In this document: one piece after another, positions 10,801 through 19,800 of the stretch
Position numbering within the stretch: position 1 is the stretch's first letter
Layout of the letters: each line of letters opens with the position of its first letter
NCBI GenBank assembly: GCA_001662425.1
Contig: BDDC01001319.1
Location: 1-28,638 of the forward strand
Length of the DNA: 28,638 nucleotides
Direction of reading: 5' to 3'
Source: Chlamydomonas sphaeroides
Taxonomy: Eukaryota; Chlorophyta; Chlorophyceae; Chlamydomonadales; Chlamydomonadaceae
Position numbers and translations under genes: made by a program
Notes under the pieces: model-generated
Told to the model about the DNA's origin: nothing
What the model saw: only the letters and a program-made list of their open reading frames with translations
Database searches by the model: none

Positions 10801-13800
10801 GTGGTGAAGGAGGTGCGGCCAAGGAGGCCGTGGTGGCTGCTGCTCGACTCCCTGGCAGGGTGCAGCGGGGGGCGAGGGGTCGGGCGTGAGGCGTGGGGCG
10901 TAGGGGTTGGCAGGGGAGTGCCGTGGTGGAAAATATTGGCAAGAGGATGTGCCGCTGTCTGAATGGCAAACCACAGAGCGCAGTTGCACGAACGCCACCG
11001 GAGGCGAGTGTCGGGGAGGAGGGAAAGGGAGCCGTGGGGCTAGCTATGCGCGCGCCAAGGACGGGGGCGCCAGGGGTGTGCATGGGACCGCCCCGGCTGC
11101 TCAGTGCTGGTCAGGACGCGTGAGGCTCTCGCGCCACGCGCACAGCTTAACTGTACGGTTCAACAGACCAACACAACCCATCGAAGTAGATCCGCTCCTC
11201 GTTCACTGACAGCCGCATGCTGCTGAGCAGGCCTCGTTCGTATAGCCGTACACCAATCGTGAACCACCACTACGGGCGTGAGTAACCCACTTTTTGTACT
11301 CGGGCAGGTACATCTGGATCAGCTGGCTGCGGATGAGGTCCTCGTCCCCCGCGCCGCTGGCGAGGCCCGCCGCCGCCTCGCCCTCGCCGCCGCCGCCCTC
11401 CTCGCCGCTGCCCGGTGCCGGGCGCGGCGCGTCCGGGTGCGCGCCGTCCTGCCCCACCACGCTCAGTGCGGACAGCAGGCTGAGCTCCAGGCTGCGCTCC
11501 GACAGCAGGTCGCCCAGCTCGTAGGCGAAGAGCGCCATGGCGTCGCTGAGGGGGAGCGGAGGGGAAGGTAGGGGAGGTGGAGCCGGCCTCGTTGGGGTAG
11601 CTCCAGGGTGTAAATGCGCACATGCACAATCAAAGGCAAGACAAAGGCGGGAGCAGGTCGCCCAGCGCGTGAGCGAACAGGGCCACGGTGTCGCTGGAGG
11701 GGGCCGGGAGGCAGGGTCGTCCATGACAGAGGAGGCGGGTGACGGGAAGCAGCCTCGCGGCAGCCGTGCCCACGGCTGCCCCTTCCGCTCCGCCTCCAAC
11801 TTGCCGCCCCTTGCGCTCGGCCCTGGACCGCCCTTCCAGCGCACCCCACCAGTCTGCGTCCGTGAAGAAGGGCTCGAAGAATATGTCGGCGGTGCCCTCC
11901 GCCTCGCGCTTGTTGATGGCCAGCAGCACTGCAAGCACGCGCTCGCTGCCGGCGCCGTGGATGGGCTGCACCAGCACGCTGCGGGAGGGGGGAGGGAGGC
12001 AGGATGGGAAGGCAGGGTGGCGGCAGGCCCCGGGGCGGAGCGGAGGGCGGACGGGGCAGCCGTGCAGGGTGCGGTGAGCGCACAGCAGCGCGCAGGGCGG
12101 TCCTGGAGCTGGGGACCCACGCGGGCGGCAGGCGGCAGAGCGGGCAGCGGGTGCGGCGGCACGACGCCACATGACAAACAGCCGAGGTTGCGCTTCCTAT
12201 GTTGCACTCGATTGTCGCATGCTTGCAAGAGAGCCCAACTCCACACGCCGGGCCCGTTCCGCCCCCCTCGCACCTGCGCACGGGCCGCACGGCGCCGCTC
12301 GAGGCCGAGGGCCCCGAGGGCGTGGGCCCGGGGCTGGAGCAGCCCGAGTTGGCGGCGGCGGCGGCGTTGGCGGGCGAGGGGCTGGCGGCGGCGGCGGCGG
12401 CGGCCGCGAGCAGGGGCGCCACGCGGCGCAGTGCGGGGTCGGAGGAGGGGTCCTCGAAGTCCTGGCAGGGGGAGGGCAGGGGCGGGGGGAGCATACGGGC
12501 GCTGGGGATGAGGGGGCCCGGTGGGAGGGCGAGACACGGGCACGCAGCAGCTGTCACCACAGGGCCCTGCCCCAGCCCCGGCATTCCCTGCCGCCACCCC
12601 CCCTCCCTTTGCCGCGGCAGTCAGCCCAAGGCCCCGCTGGCTGAGCACCGCGGGACGCCCCTTTCGGCGGCGCAAGCGTCGACCGCCGCTGCTCCCCGCC
12701 GCCGCCTGGCCGCCATGGCCCTCCCTCTGCCCCCGCATGCCTGCTTTGCACCCCAGCCTCAACAACCCCCGGCGTCGCGCCCTCCAGCGCATGCCTCCAG
12801 CCCCTGCCCCGAGCGCACACCCCGCCCCAGCCGCCCCCGCTCCTCCCCTTTCCCCGCCTCCCGGCCCCGCCCCGCTTCCCGCCCAGCTCTGCGCCCCTGC
12901 GCCCTCCGCCCCGAGCCCCTGCTCTGAGCACACGCCCCGGACCTCCTGCCCCCCACACCCGCCGCAACCTGCCCCAGCCCCGCCGCCCTCAGCTCACCGC
13001 CCAGCTCTGCGCCTTGCGGCTCTCCGCCGCCAGCCCCACCACGCCGCCCGCCGCGCCCAGCTTGAGCCGCAGCGGCTCGGCTCGGTGCGTGTGCAGCCAC
13101 AGCTCCCCCCGCGGCGAGTCCACCAGGAACAGGAAGCAGCGGTCCGCGTGCACGATGTGCCGCTCCAGCGCGGTGGTGGCGGTGACGGCGAGCTGCCCCA
13201 CCTCCTCCTGGATAGGGGGCGGGCGGGCGGGCGGCATGCGATGGAGGAGAGGGCGGTTGGGAGGAGGGCGCGGGGAGGGGCGAGAGGGAATGTTGGGGTG
13301 AGGGGCGCGGCAATGGGGCGCTGGGCGCAGCGTGCACCCCATGCGGTATGGGCGTCGCTCTTGTCCGGCAGGGCCAATCGTGGCAGAAACCCTCCTGCCC
13401 TGGGCTGTGGCCGCTGCCCCACACGCGGCCGGTCCCACCGCCCCCGCGCACCGCCACGCTGAGGGACTTGAAGCTGGTGTACATGGCCTGCAGCCGCTCC
13501 TTCTCACGCCTGGGGCGAGGGGAGGGGGGGGCGGCCGCAGCGCACCGCGTGGTGACTGGTGAGCGCGCCCGCCTCAGCCTTACGGACACCGTGAGCAAGG
13601 CACCGCCTGCAGCCGTTCGTCCTCGCGCCCACGGGGGGGAATATACCATGGGGGTAACGAATTAGATGCGAACCTCGCGCCCACAGGTGGGGGGCAATGC
13701 ATGCCCCCGGGGCCAGCCAGGCCCAGCGCCGCAGCAGCCCGGCACTCCCCGCTGACGCTGCCGACCCACTTGGCGGTCTCGTGCAGCTTGGCCTTGACCA

Positions 13801-14983
13801 GGGTGTTCCCCAGGTGCGTGCCGAAGAGCTTGAGGTTGCGCTCGTCCACCGTGGTGAAGGGCCCCGAGGACTTGTTGAGGGCCTGGGGTGCGAGCGGCGG
13901 GGTGCGGCGTGGCGTGGGACGGGCCATCGCCGCGGCTGCGGCTGCAGTGTCCCAGCATGCGTCCCCCCCTAGCTGGGGCGAAGCTGGGGCTCGCCAGCGC
14001 AGGGAGGTGGAGGCCAGCGAGCCAGGCGCGGACGTTTGGTGCGTTGCGTTGCGCGTGTGGGGCAGGACGGGGCATCGGCGCGGCGGCCGCATGGTCCGAC
14101 GCGAGGCCCTGGCAGGCCTAGCACTCAGGCGCTGGCTCGCCGGTGCAGGGCGGTGGAGGCGACCGTGGCCGATGACGGGTCCGAGGCGCCTGTGCTGTGC
14201 CCTAGCCATAGGGGCGGCTGCGGCGGCTGCGGCGGCTGCGGCTTCACCGCACCTGCAGCACTGCCACGTTCTTGCCCGTCATGTCCGACACGGCCATGCA
14301 CAGCATGCTGCGCGTGCGGAAGCCCGTGACGCGGTCCACCTCTTTGTTGAACATGGGGTGCATGTACACGTCCTCTAGGTTCATGCTGCCGCCTGGGGAG
14401 GCGGCGCGGGGAGGCAGCGGGGAGTGGAGGGGGAGGGGTTCGTGTGGTGGCAGGGCGAGCACGAGCGTGCTGGGCGGGCTGGGCGTGGCGCACCTGTTTG
14501 CGCCACCAGGCCGGCGATGCCCTCGCCGAACTTGATGCGGAGGATTTTGTTCTGGTCAATCATTGCCCTGGGGGTGGCGGAGCATCGTGCGCGTGAAGCC
14601 AGGGAGGAGGGCAGGCAAGAGGCCAGGGCCCGGACGGAGGGCAGGGAGGCGCGCCGGACTTTGGGGCCCCTGCTTTGGCGCACCTCAGCTCGGAGCGGCG
14701 CTCAAAGATCAGGAACAAGGTGACCCGCTCGCAGCCCAGCAGCTCCAGCGCAACTTGGCGGACATTCTGCATGGCGGTGAGGATGTCCAGCTCCGCTGCG
14801 AGCTGGTTGAGGACCGTGATGGCCTGTGAGCACATCAAATGTCACATCGTCAGCATCTCCTTGAAGACGGCCTTCTTATTTCTGGCATGCGATGCTGCCG
14901 GCTGTTCGTTGCTCCCGCACCTTGTGCAGCGAGTCGAGCTCCAGCTGCAGCTGGGCAAGCTTCGCTTGTCCTCCATCGTCCAT
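4813..14983 (-). CDS. Tandem-GAF 3',5'-cyclic nucleotide phosphodiesterase
   Basis: It hydrolyses cAMP and/or cGMP and has the GAF-GAF-catalytic order of animal PDE2/5/6/10/11. Exons in transcript order: 14921-14983, 14684-14823, 14494-14567, 14253-14392, 13746-13882, 13452-13509, 12998-13207, 12274-12461, 11850-11978, 11252-11545 (or from 11287), 10599-10851, 9321-10241, 8600-8794, 8261-8359, 7610-7740, 7177-7366, 6828-6893, 6470-6577, 6215-6295, 5762-5896, then 5233-5430 or on to TAG at 4813. The product is about 1270-1410 residues. GAF-A spans about 22-185 with an NKFDE motif (N142-K143...F148...D152-E153). GAF-B spans about 205-400 with a degenerate version (N359-K360...F375...D379). A 300-residue Ser/Ala/Gly linker precedes the catalytic domain (about 885-1200). 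Metal-site motifs are HNFNH (953-957), HDLDH (993-997), ENHHC and ADIGN (Asp1103). The purine-site Gln is Glu1155. Uncertain: the exon 5 and exon 10 donors and the last exon. Confidence 0.9.
5233..5430 (-). other. Phosphodiesterase C-terminal exon with ambiguous end
   Basis: The acceptor CCCGCAG and the first codons (LSEEAAENAAPQLAELG) join in phase 0 to the last catalytic exon. After 66 codons there is a good donor at GTS|GTGAGG (5232). Two readings are possible. If the donor is used, an acceptor CCTGCTGCAG could lead into a five-codon exon at 5132-5146 ending in TGA, so the protein stops at RAEG. If it is not used, the frame stays open to TAG at 4813 and adds about 139 residues. The extra residues are rich in Cys, Arg, Pro and Ala and look less protein-like, so I lean toward the shorter form. 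Confidence 0.45.
5546..5773 (-). repeat. Tandem duplication across an exon-intron border
   Basis: Two diverged copies lie in direct order. Each has a GGTCGCCTTGCCCCCC block (near 5546 and 5651), then CACACAGC-GCCGC-CTC-CCACCTGGTCCG (5606-5637 and 5741-5773). The right-hand copy contains the real 3' end of phosphodiesterase exon 20 and its donor; the left-hand copy lies inside the downstream intron and carries a matching decoy donor-like site. Confidence 0.7.
7851..7868 (-). repeat. Decoy copy of phosphodiesterase exon 15 acceptor border
   Basis: These 18 bases match the real acceptor and start of exon 15 (7727-7744) at 16 positions, reading GTGAAGCAGGTGRCCTRG on the + strand. The copy lies about 110 bases into the intron, upstream of the real acceptor in the transcript, and keeps an AG at the equivalent place. 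Confidence 0.6.
7917..8010. repeat. Long hairpin-forming inverted repeat in an intron
   Basis: The two arms, about 38 bases each (7925-7963 and 7965-8002), begin GTGGTATTCC and end GGAATACCAC and meet at CCAAG-CG-CTTGG with almost no loop. Only about four or five positions mismatch, and pairing continues imperfectly outward to 7917 and 8010 (GGCGC/GCGCC). It sits in intron 14 of the phosphodiesterase gene, so it would be transcribed. It could be a small non-autonomous foldback element or a small-RNA precursor; the sequence alone does not decide. Confidence 0.8.
8022..8042 (-). repeat. Decoy copy of phosphodiesterase exon 14 donor border
   Basis: These 21 bases match 8254-8274, the real 3' end of exon 14 with its donor, at 19 positions (TGC-CACCAGGAAGGTGGCG on the + strand). 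The copy lies about 210 bases into the intron in transcript order and keeps a GT at the donor place (GTGTGC instead of GTGCGC). Confidence 0.7.
8040..8113. repeat. Tandem repeat, GCGCAGTGGCAGCAGTACG-like units
   Basis: About three to four copies of a 19-base unit containing CAGTGGCAGCAGTACG lie directly beside the decoy exon 14 border, inside the phosphodiesterase intron. Two units end in TGG instead of GCG. Confidence 0.75.
10326..10383. repeat. Short direct repeat CCTAGAGGTRCAGCGCC
   Basis: Two copies about 38 bases apart lie in phosphodiesterase intron 11. Read on the minus strand each ends in a pyrimidine-CTAG acceptor-like sequence, upstream of the real CCGCAG acceptor of exon 12. Confidence 0.6.
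11649..11693 (-). pseudogene. Degenerate copy of phosphodiesterase exon 10 start
   Basis: This 45-base block repeats the acceptor and first codons of exon 10 (real copy 11501-11545). It would encode DTVALFAHALGDLL where the real exon encodes DAMALFAYELGDLL. The acceptor CCCTCCAG is intact. It has no matching donor, and its frame runs to a TGA a few codons later. It is either a decayed tandem duplicate or an alternative exon that would end the protein inside GAF-B. It lies upstream of the real exon in the transcript. Confidence 0.75.
13604..13697 (-). repeat. Degenerate copies of phosphodiesterase exon 6 start
   Basis: On the minus strand 13604-13638 reads GAGGACGAACGGCTGCAGGC, close to the real exon 6 start at 13486-13514 (GAGAAGGAGCGGCTGCAGGC). 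The equivalent peptide is REDERLQA against REKERLQA. A shorter third copy of the CCTCGCGCCCAC part is at 13671-13690. Both lie upstream of the real exon in the transcript. Confidence 0.6.
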
Positions 14984-15086
14984 CCGCGCGAGGATAGCCA
15001 AGACTGGCTTTTCTGGCCAAGCCCTGACCCTCAGCACCTGAGCGCTCGACGCGACAACCCGCCTAGGGCCGACGCCCTTTGCGGTG

Positions 15087-15097
15087 CAATTTATAGT
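15087..15097 (-). promoter_or_regulatory. TATA-like box of the phosphodiesterase gene
   Basis: The minus strand reads CTATAAATTGC about 105 bases upstream of the ATG at 14983. This is a plausible core promoter spacing with a short 5' UTR. It also argues against the in-frame upstream ATG at 15121, which would lie upstream of this box. Confidence 0.5.
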
Positions 15098-16022
15098 CGT
15101 TCCCCTGACGCCACTGAACATGCAGCGGTCGCAACTGCGTCGCTTGCGGCTTGGTCGTCGCCAAACTGAGAATGCGCGCCAGGCGCCGGCTGCAGGCCTA
15201 TGTTTTGGCCCCCAACATGCTTGCTATTCAGGGTTTTAAAGGTCACGCGCAGGGCTCGGCATCGTTAAGTTGACTCAACGCGACCGCTGTGCTTCAATGG
15301 AAAGAACAAGGCGAATGGCAGTTGTAGAATTGGGCCGAGTGGGAGCGGGTAGTCGCGGTTACGATTGGACTCAGGCAGGTCGCACGCAGTGGGTACGTGT
15401 CGCACCCGTCACTCCGCTGATCCCCCTCCAGCCCTGCTGCCTTCGATGATACGATTTTTGCCCACCCGCGCTGGCGTCCCATATACTTCGGTGCCGACAC
15501 CCTTCCATAACCGTAAGATGATAAGAGAACGTCCGCCTTGCCACTGTCGCTGTTGTCCTAACCGGCATTCTTCGTTCAGGATGGCGCGCGCAAGACAGCG
15601 TGCCCCGACAAGAGAACTTATAATAAACTAGAACGAAGTCACAAAGGAGTATCTGTAACCTGCGAAAACTTGTATGACTTTCAGACAATCTGCGAGGCCA
15701 CTCGCTAGGGATGGCACCACAGCACGGCCCATGTTCGGGGCAAGGCACTGGCCGCTTGTCCTCCACAGCTGCACTACCCGCCCGCGAGCGCTGCGCATTA
15801 TCCGAACTGCCCACGAATCCGCAGCCCGGCCGGCGTGTAAAACCCGGGCTGCCACGGCTGGCCCCATCATACAGTCCTGCCACCGCGGCGCATCCCCACA
15901 CGCCTAAGGCTGCCAGATTTCATCGAGGACATATGTACATTTCATGATGACCGATACAACTTTCCAAGAAATTTACGGTGCCGGAGGCAGGTGGTCGCTC
16001 GTCGACCCTGGACGCCGCCCCC

Positions 16023-16027
16023 TTACA
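16023..16027 (-). terminator. TGTAA poly(A) signal of the CAP-D2-like gene
   Basis: The minus strand reads GGATGTAAGG, containing the green-algal poly(A) signal TGTAA, about 160 bases after the stop codon at 16185-16187. The position suits a short 3' UTR. Confidence 0.55.
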
Positions 16028-16184
16028 TCCTCCCCAGACGGCTACCCCCCCGGGTACTCATTTCTCATTTCTCCAAGAAAGTCGACTACCGTGATGCAAT
16101 CTGCATGAGCCGTTGGCGCTCATGCCAGGGCTGTCTAGCGGCTTCGCTTACGTCCCATATCCCGGGTTTTGTTGCCACCGGCCT

Positions 16185-16410
16185 CTACGCCCTGTGCCGC
16201 TTGCCGCCGCCTGACTCGATGCCGCCAGCTCTGCCGCCCCTGCCGCCCCTGCCGCACGCTGCCGTGCCCGCCCCACCCGCCACCGCCACCCCCGCCGACG
16301 CCGCCGGCGACCGGCCCGCTAACGGCGGCGGCGGTGGCACGACACTCGCCGCCGGCCGGCCCGGCGGCTGCCCCAGGAGCTGCCGCAGGCTGGTCGCGGG
16401 CGCCACCGGC

Positions 16411-16470
<60 letters not shown>

Positions 16471-16814
16471 ACGGCTGTTGCGGGTGACGGCGCGGTGGCA
16501 CCGGCGCCCTCGGCGTCCCGCCAGGCGCGTCTCTGCCGGAGACGGTCAGGATCAGGGTCAGGGTCAGGGTCAGGGGGGAAAGGGGCAGGAGGCCAGTCGG
16601 CACGAGCACTCTGGGCCCCATGTCCCTGGGCGGGGCCCTAGCCTCTGTGCTGACCCCCGCCCGCCGATGCTGCGTCCACCGCCCGTCGTGGTGCTGCCCG
16701 CTAGCCCCTGTGCTGACCCACCACGCCCGCCTATGCTCTGGGCCCACCACGTCTTGCGCTCATGCAACCCCGTTCACACGCTCCATGGTCCCTGGCACCA
16801 TTGCCCTCGCGCGA

Positions 16815-16846
<32 letters not shown>

Positions 16847-19800
16847 ATATATAATGTATATAATATATATATTCGCGCTCCCTTGTCTCTGGCACCCCTG
16901 CTCTCAGCACGCTACTATTACTGCGCCCCATACACGCACGCTGGCAGCGGGCCTGGTCCCAATGGCAGCAGCAAGCCGGACCCCATGCCCCTGCGCGGCC
17001 AACACCTCACTTCCCAAACTCCACGCCTGCATTACACTGCTCATCAACCCCACCAAAAATAATGTGATATCATCAAGACGCCAGCCGGACAGAAGCCCAG
17101 CCCGACCCACCTGCAGCACCGGGCCCTGCACCACTCGGGCCGCCGCCTGCGCCAGCAGCTCCAGCAGCCGCCGCTGCACCGCAGCGCCGCCGCCGCGAGC
17201 CGCCACCGCGCCGGCGGCCGCGTCAGGCGTTGGCGCGTGCTCGGCTGCGGCTGCTGTCACGGCAGCGGCGGCGGCGGGCTCGTCGTCGCCGTCGGCGGCG
17301 GCGTCCGCGCCGGCGACCCGGCCCGGCCGGACGCCGGCTGGGCGGTAGCGTGCCACGAGGTCGCGGAGGGTGGCGACGGTGGCGGGCGTGAAGGTGGCAA
17401 AGACCCAGGGGTCGCGCAGTGCGGCCTGCGGAGCGGCCGTGGACGGGGCGGCGACGCGACAGGGAGCGCGTGGAGGCCTGTGTCCTGTAGGCCTGTGGGG
17501 GCCGCGGCCGGGCGCCTGGTACCGGCACGCGAGCCACTGGAACACACCTGCAGCTGCGGCAGCAGCGCGCCCAGCGCCCTCGCCGACGGCGCCATCTCCC
17601 GCAGCAACACCAGCGCCGCGCCCGCCAACCCGACGCCGCCTCCTGCGCCGCCGCCCTGCTCCGCGCCCCGGCCCTGGGCTTCCCTGCCACCGCCGCCGCC
17701 GCCCAGGCCCTTGCCCTCGCCACCGCCGCCGGAGCACACGGCCTGCAGCGCCGGCAGCACCATGTCATCGCTGCCCATGTCCTCGGGCCGGAGCAGCGCC
17801 AGCAACCGGCCGCCGCCGCCGCCGGCGGCGGCGGCGCCGCCAGCGGGCGCGGGCCCGGCGGCAGCGGCGGCGGCGGCGGCGGCGCCGCCGGGCAGCAGCA
17901 CCTCGGCGGCCAGGCGGCAGCGCAGCGCGGAGGGGCAGTTGCGCAGCAGCCCCAGCGCGACAGCCACTCGGCGGCCGCCGCCGTGCGTGCCAGCGGCGGG
18001 GCCAGCGCCGGCGGCGCCGCCGCCGGCAGCGCGCAGCAGGAGCGCGGCGGCGGGGGCAGCCACCTGCAGAGCATGGGAGCACGGGTTACATACCGAGCAT
18101 GGGAGCATGGGATGCATACCGTATCCTCTGATGTGTCTCCACATGATGTGTGTGGCACGGCGCTGCCACGCACGCCGCCGGACGCCCAGCCCAGCCATCG
18201 TGCACTGCCTGCCCCGCCCCCGCAGCTTCACAACACGCCAGCAACACAGTCCCCATGCTCGTATGGCCATGCTCGTACCTGGCCAACTAGGCCCGGCGGC
18301 GCCAGCACGCAGGCCGCCACGCAGCGGTACCCAGACGGCGACCACTGCAGCCGCCCCGAGCCGAGCAGTCCGCAGTAGGCGGACACAGCGGCCGGCAGCA
18401 CACCCACCGCCTGCCTCGCGTCCGCCTGGCTCGCATCCGCATCCGCACCCGCATCCCTGGCCCCGGCCACTCCCGCTGGCTGCCCCGGCGGCAGCGGCCC
18501 CGCCAGTGCCAGCGCCTGCAGGATGAGGCCCTCGAGCAGCCCCAGCAGCGGCCGGTGGCGGTTGGGGTCTGAGGCCACGCAGGCCGCCGCCACCGCGGCT
18601 GCGGCGGCCACCAGCGGCGCCGGGCGGCGCCGCCAGGCCGCCAGCAGCGCGGGCGCGGCGGCGCCGGCGGGCGCCGCCGCCAGCTGCGGCGAGAGGGCGG
18701 CCAGGCGGCCCAGGGCGCGCAGGGCCAGGACCTGGGGGATGGGCGTGGGTGGTGCGGAGGAAGGAGTTAGAAGGCGGTGACGCGATGGGATGGGGTTGGT
18801 GGCGAGCGGCAGGCGGTGGTGATGGCGACAGGCGGCGCAGGGCGTGCAGGTCAGCACCGCAGGCGGCGCAGGGAGGAAGGCCCCCGGCACAAACCGCCGC
18901 CGCTCGCCCCCTACGACCACACCCCCTGCGCCCATCGCACCTGCAGCACCAGCGGCGGCTCCGCCCCGGCCTCAGCTGTCGCGCACGCCTCCGCCTCAGC
19001 CGCCCAGCCGCCTGCCTGCTCCTCCCCGCCCCCCTGCACTCCGCCGCCGCCACCGCCAAGCCCAGGCAGCAGCGCCAGCAGCGCGCCGGTGTGGCTGGCG
19101 GGCGCTGAGCCAGCCATGAGCCGCTCCAGCAACGCCTGCGCCGCCTGGCGGCAGCCGCGCTCCTCCTCCGTCTCCCGCATGTAGTCATCCTCCTCGCCCT
19201 CCACCGCCGCCTCAGCCCCAGGCCGAGCGCCGCCGCCGCCCTCGGACTCGCCGCCCCTCGCCTCGCCAGAATCCAGAACGTCCGCGGCGGCGCCGCCGCC
19301 GCCGCCGCCGCCGTGGCGGCGCGCGTCACGGAGGCGCAGTAAAATCTCGGCTCGCTCGTACTCGTACAGCCTGGTCATGTGGGTCAGCAGCAGTACGTAT
19401 CGCGCCGCGGCGGCGGCGGCGGGTGCAGGGCCCGGCGGACCCGCCCGCTGCGGCTGGGGTATCTCCTGGCACTGGCGCCCCTGCTGCCGCAGCTCCAGCT
19501 GCGCGGCGGCCAGCAGCCGGCCGAAGGCGGGCCCCGCGCCGGTGCACTTGGCCAGGGCCTGCGGGGCCAGCGGCGGCGGGCAGCTGAGCGCCGCGCAGCC
19601 GCATCCCGCTCCCGCTGTCCGCCAGCCCCTTTCCCCTGCCGCCCGCACCTGCCCGCACCGCCCCAGCCCGGGACCTGCCACGAACCCCAGCTCCTGTCCT
19701 CCCCACCCCAAAGCCCCCCTCACCGCGTAGCCCGCGTCCAGCTCCGCCAGGCCCCCGCAGCGCTGCAGCCGCGGCAGCAGGCGCGCCAGGAAGCGCAGCA

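Larger units (their letters stand above)
14984..16184. other. Intergenic: phosphodiesterase upstream region and 3' flank of CAP-D2-like gene
   Basis: No gene is supported here. Base composition is visibly more AT-rich than the coding parts, as expected for regulatory DNA here. It holds the phosphodiesterase promoter next to 14983 and the 3' UTR of the CAP-D2-like gene next to 16185. A small dyad occurs near 15200-15222 (TGTTTTGGCCCCCAACATG). Short frames such as 15371-15901 on the minus strand have no domain character. Confidence 0.5.

Noticed and set aside
14984..15121. Upstream ATG at 15121 for the phosphodiesterase
   Set aside because: It would lie upstream of the TATA-like box at 15087-15097, and the added residues look like non-coding translation.
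17257..19329. 690-residue open minus-strand frame
   Set aside because: It runs through introns of the CAP-D2-like gene and changes to shadow frames of the exons; the spliced model joins in phase and contains the helical segments.
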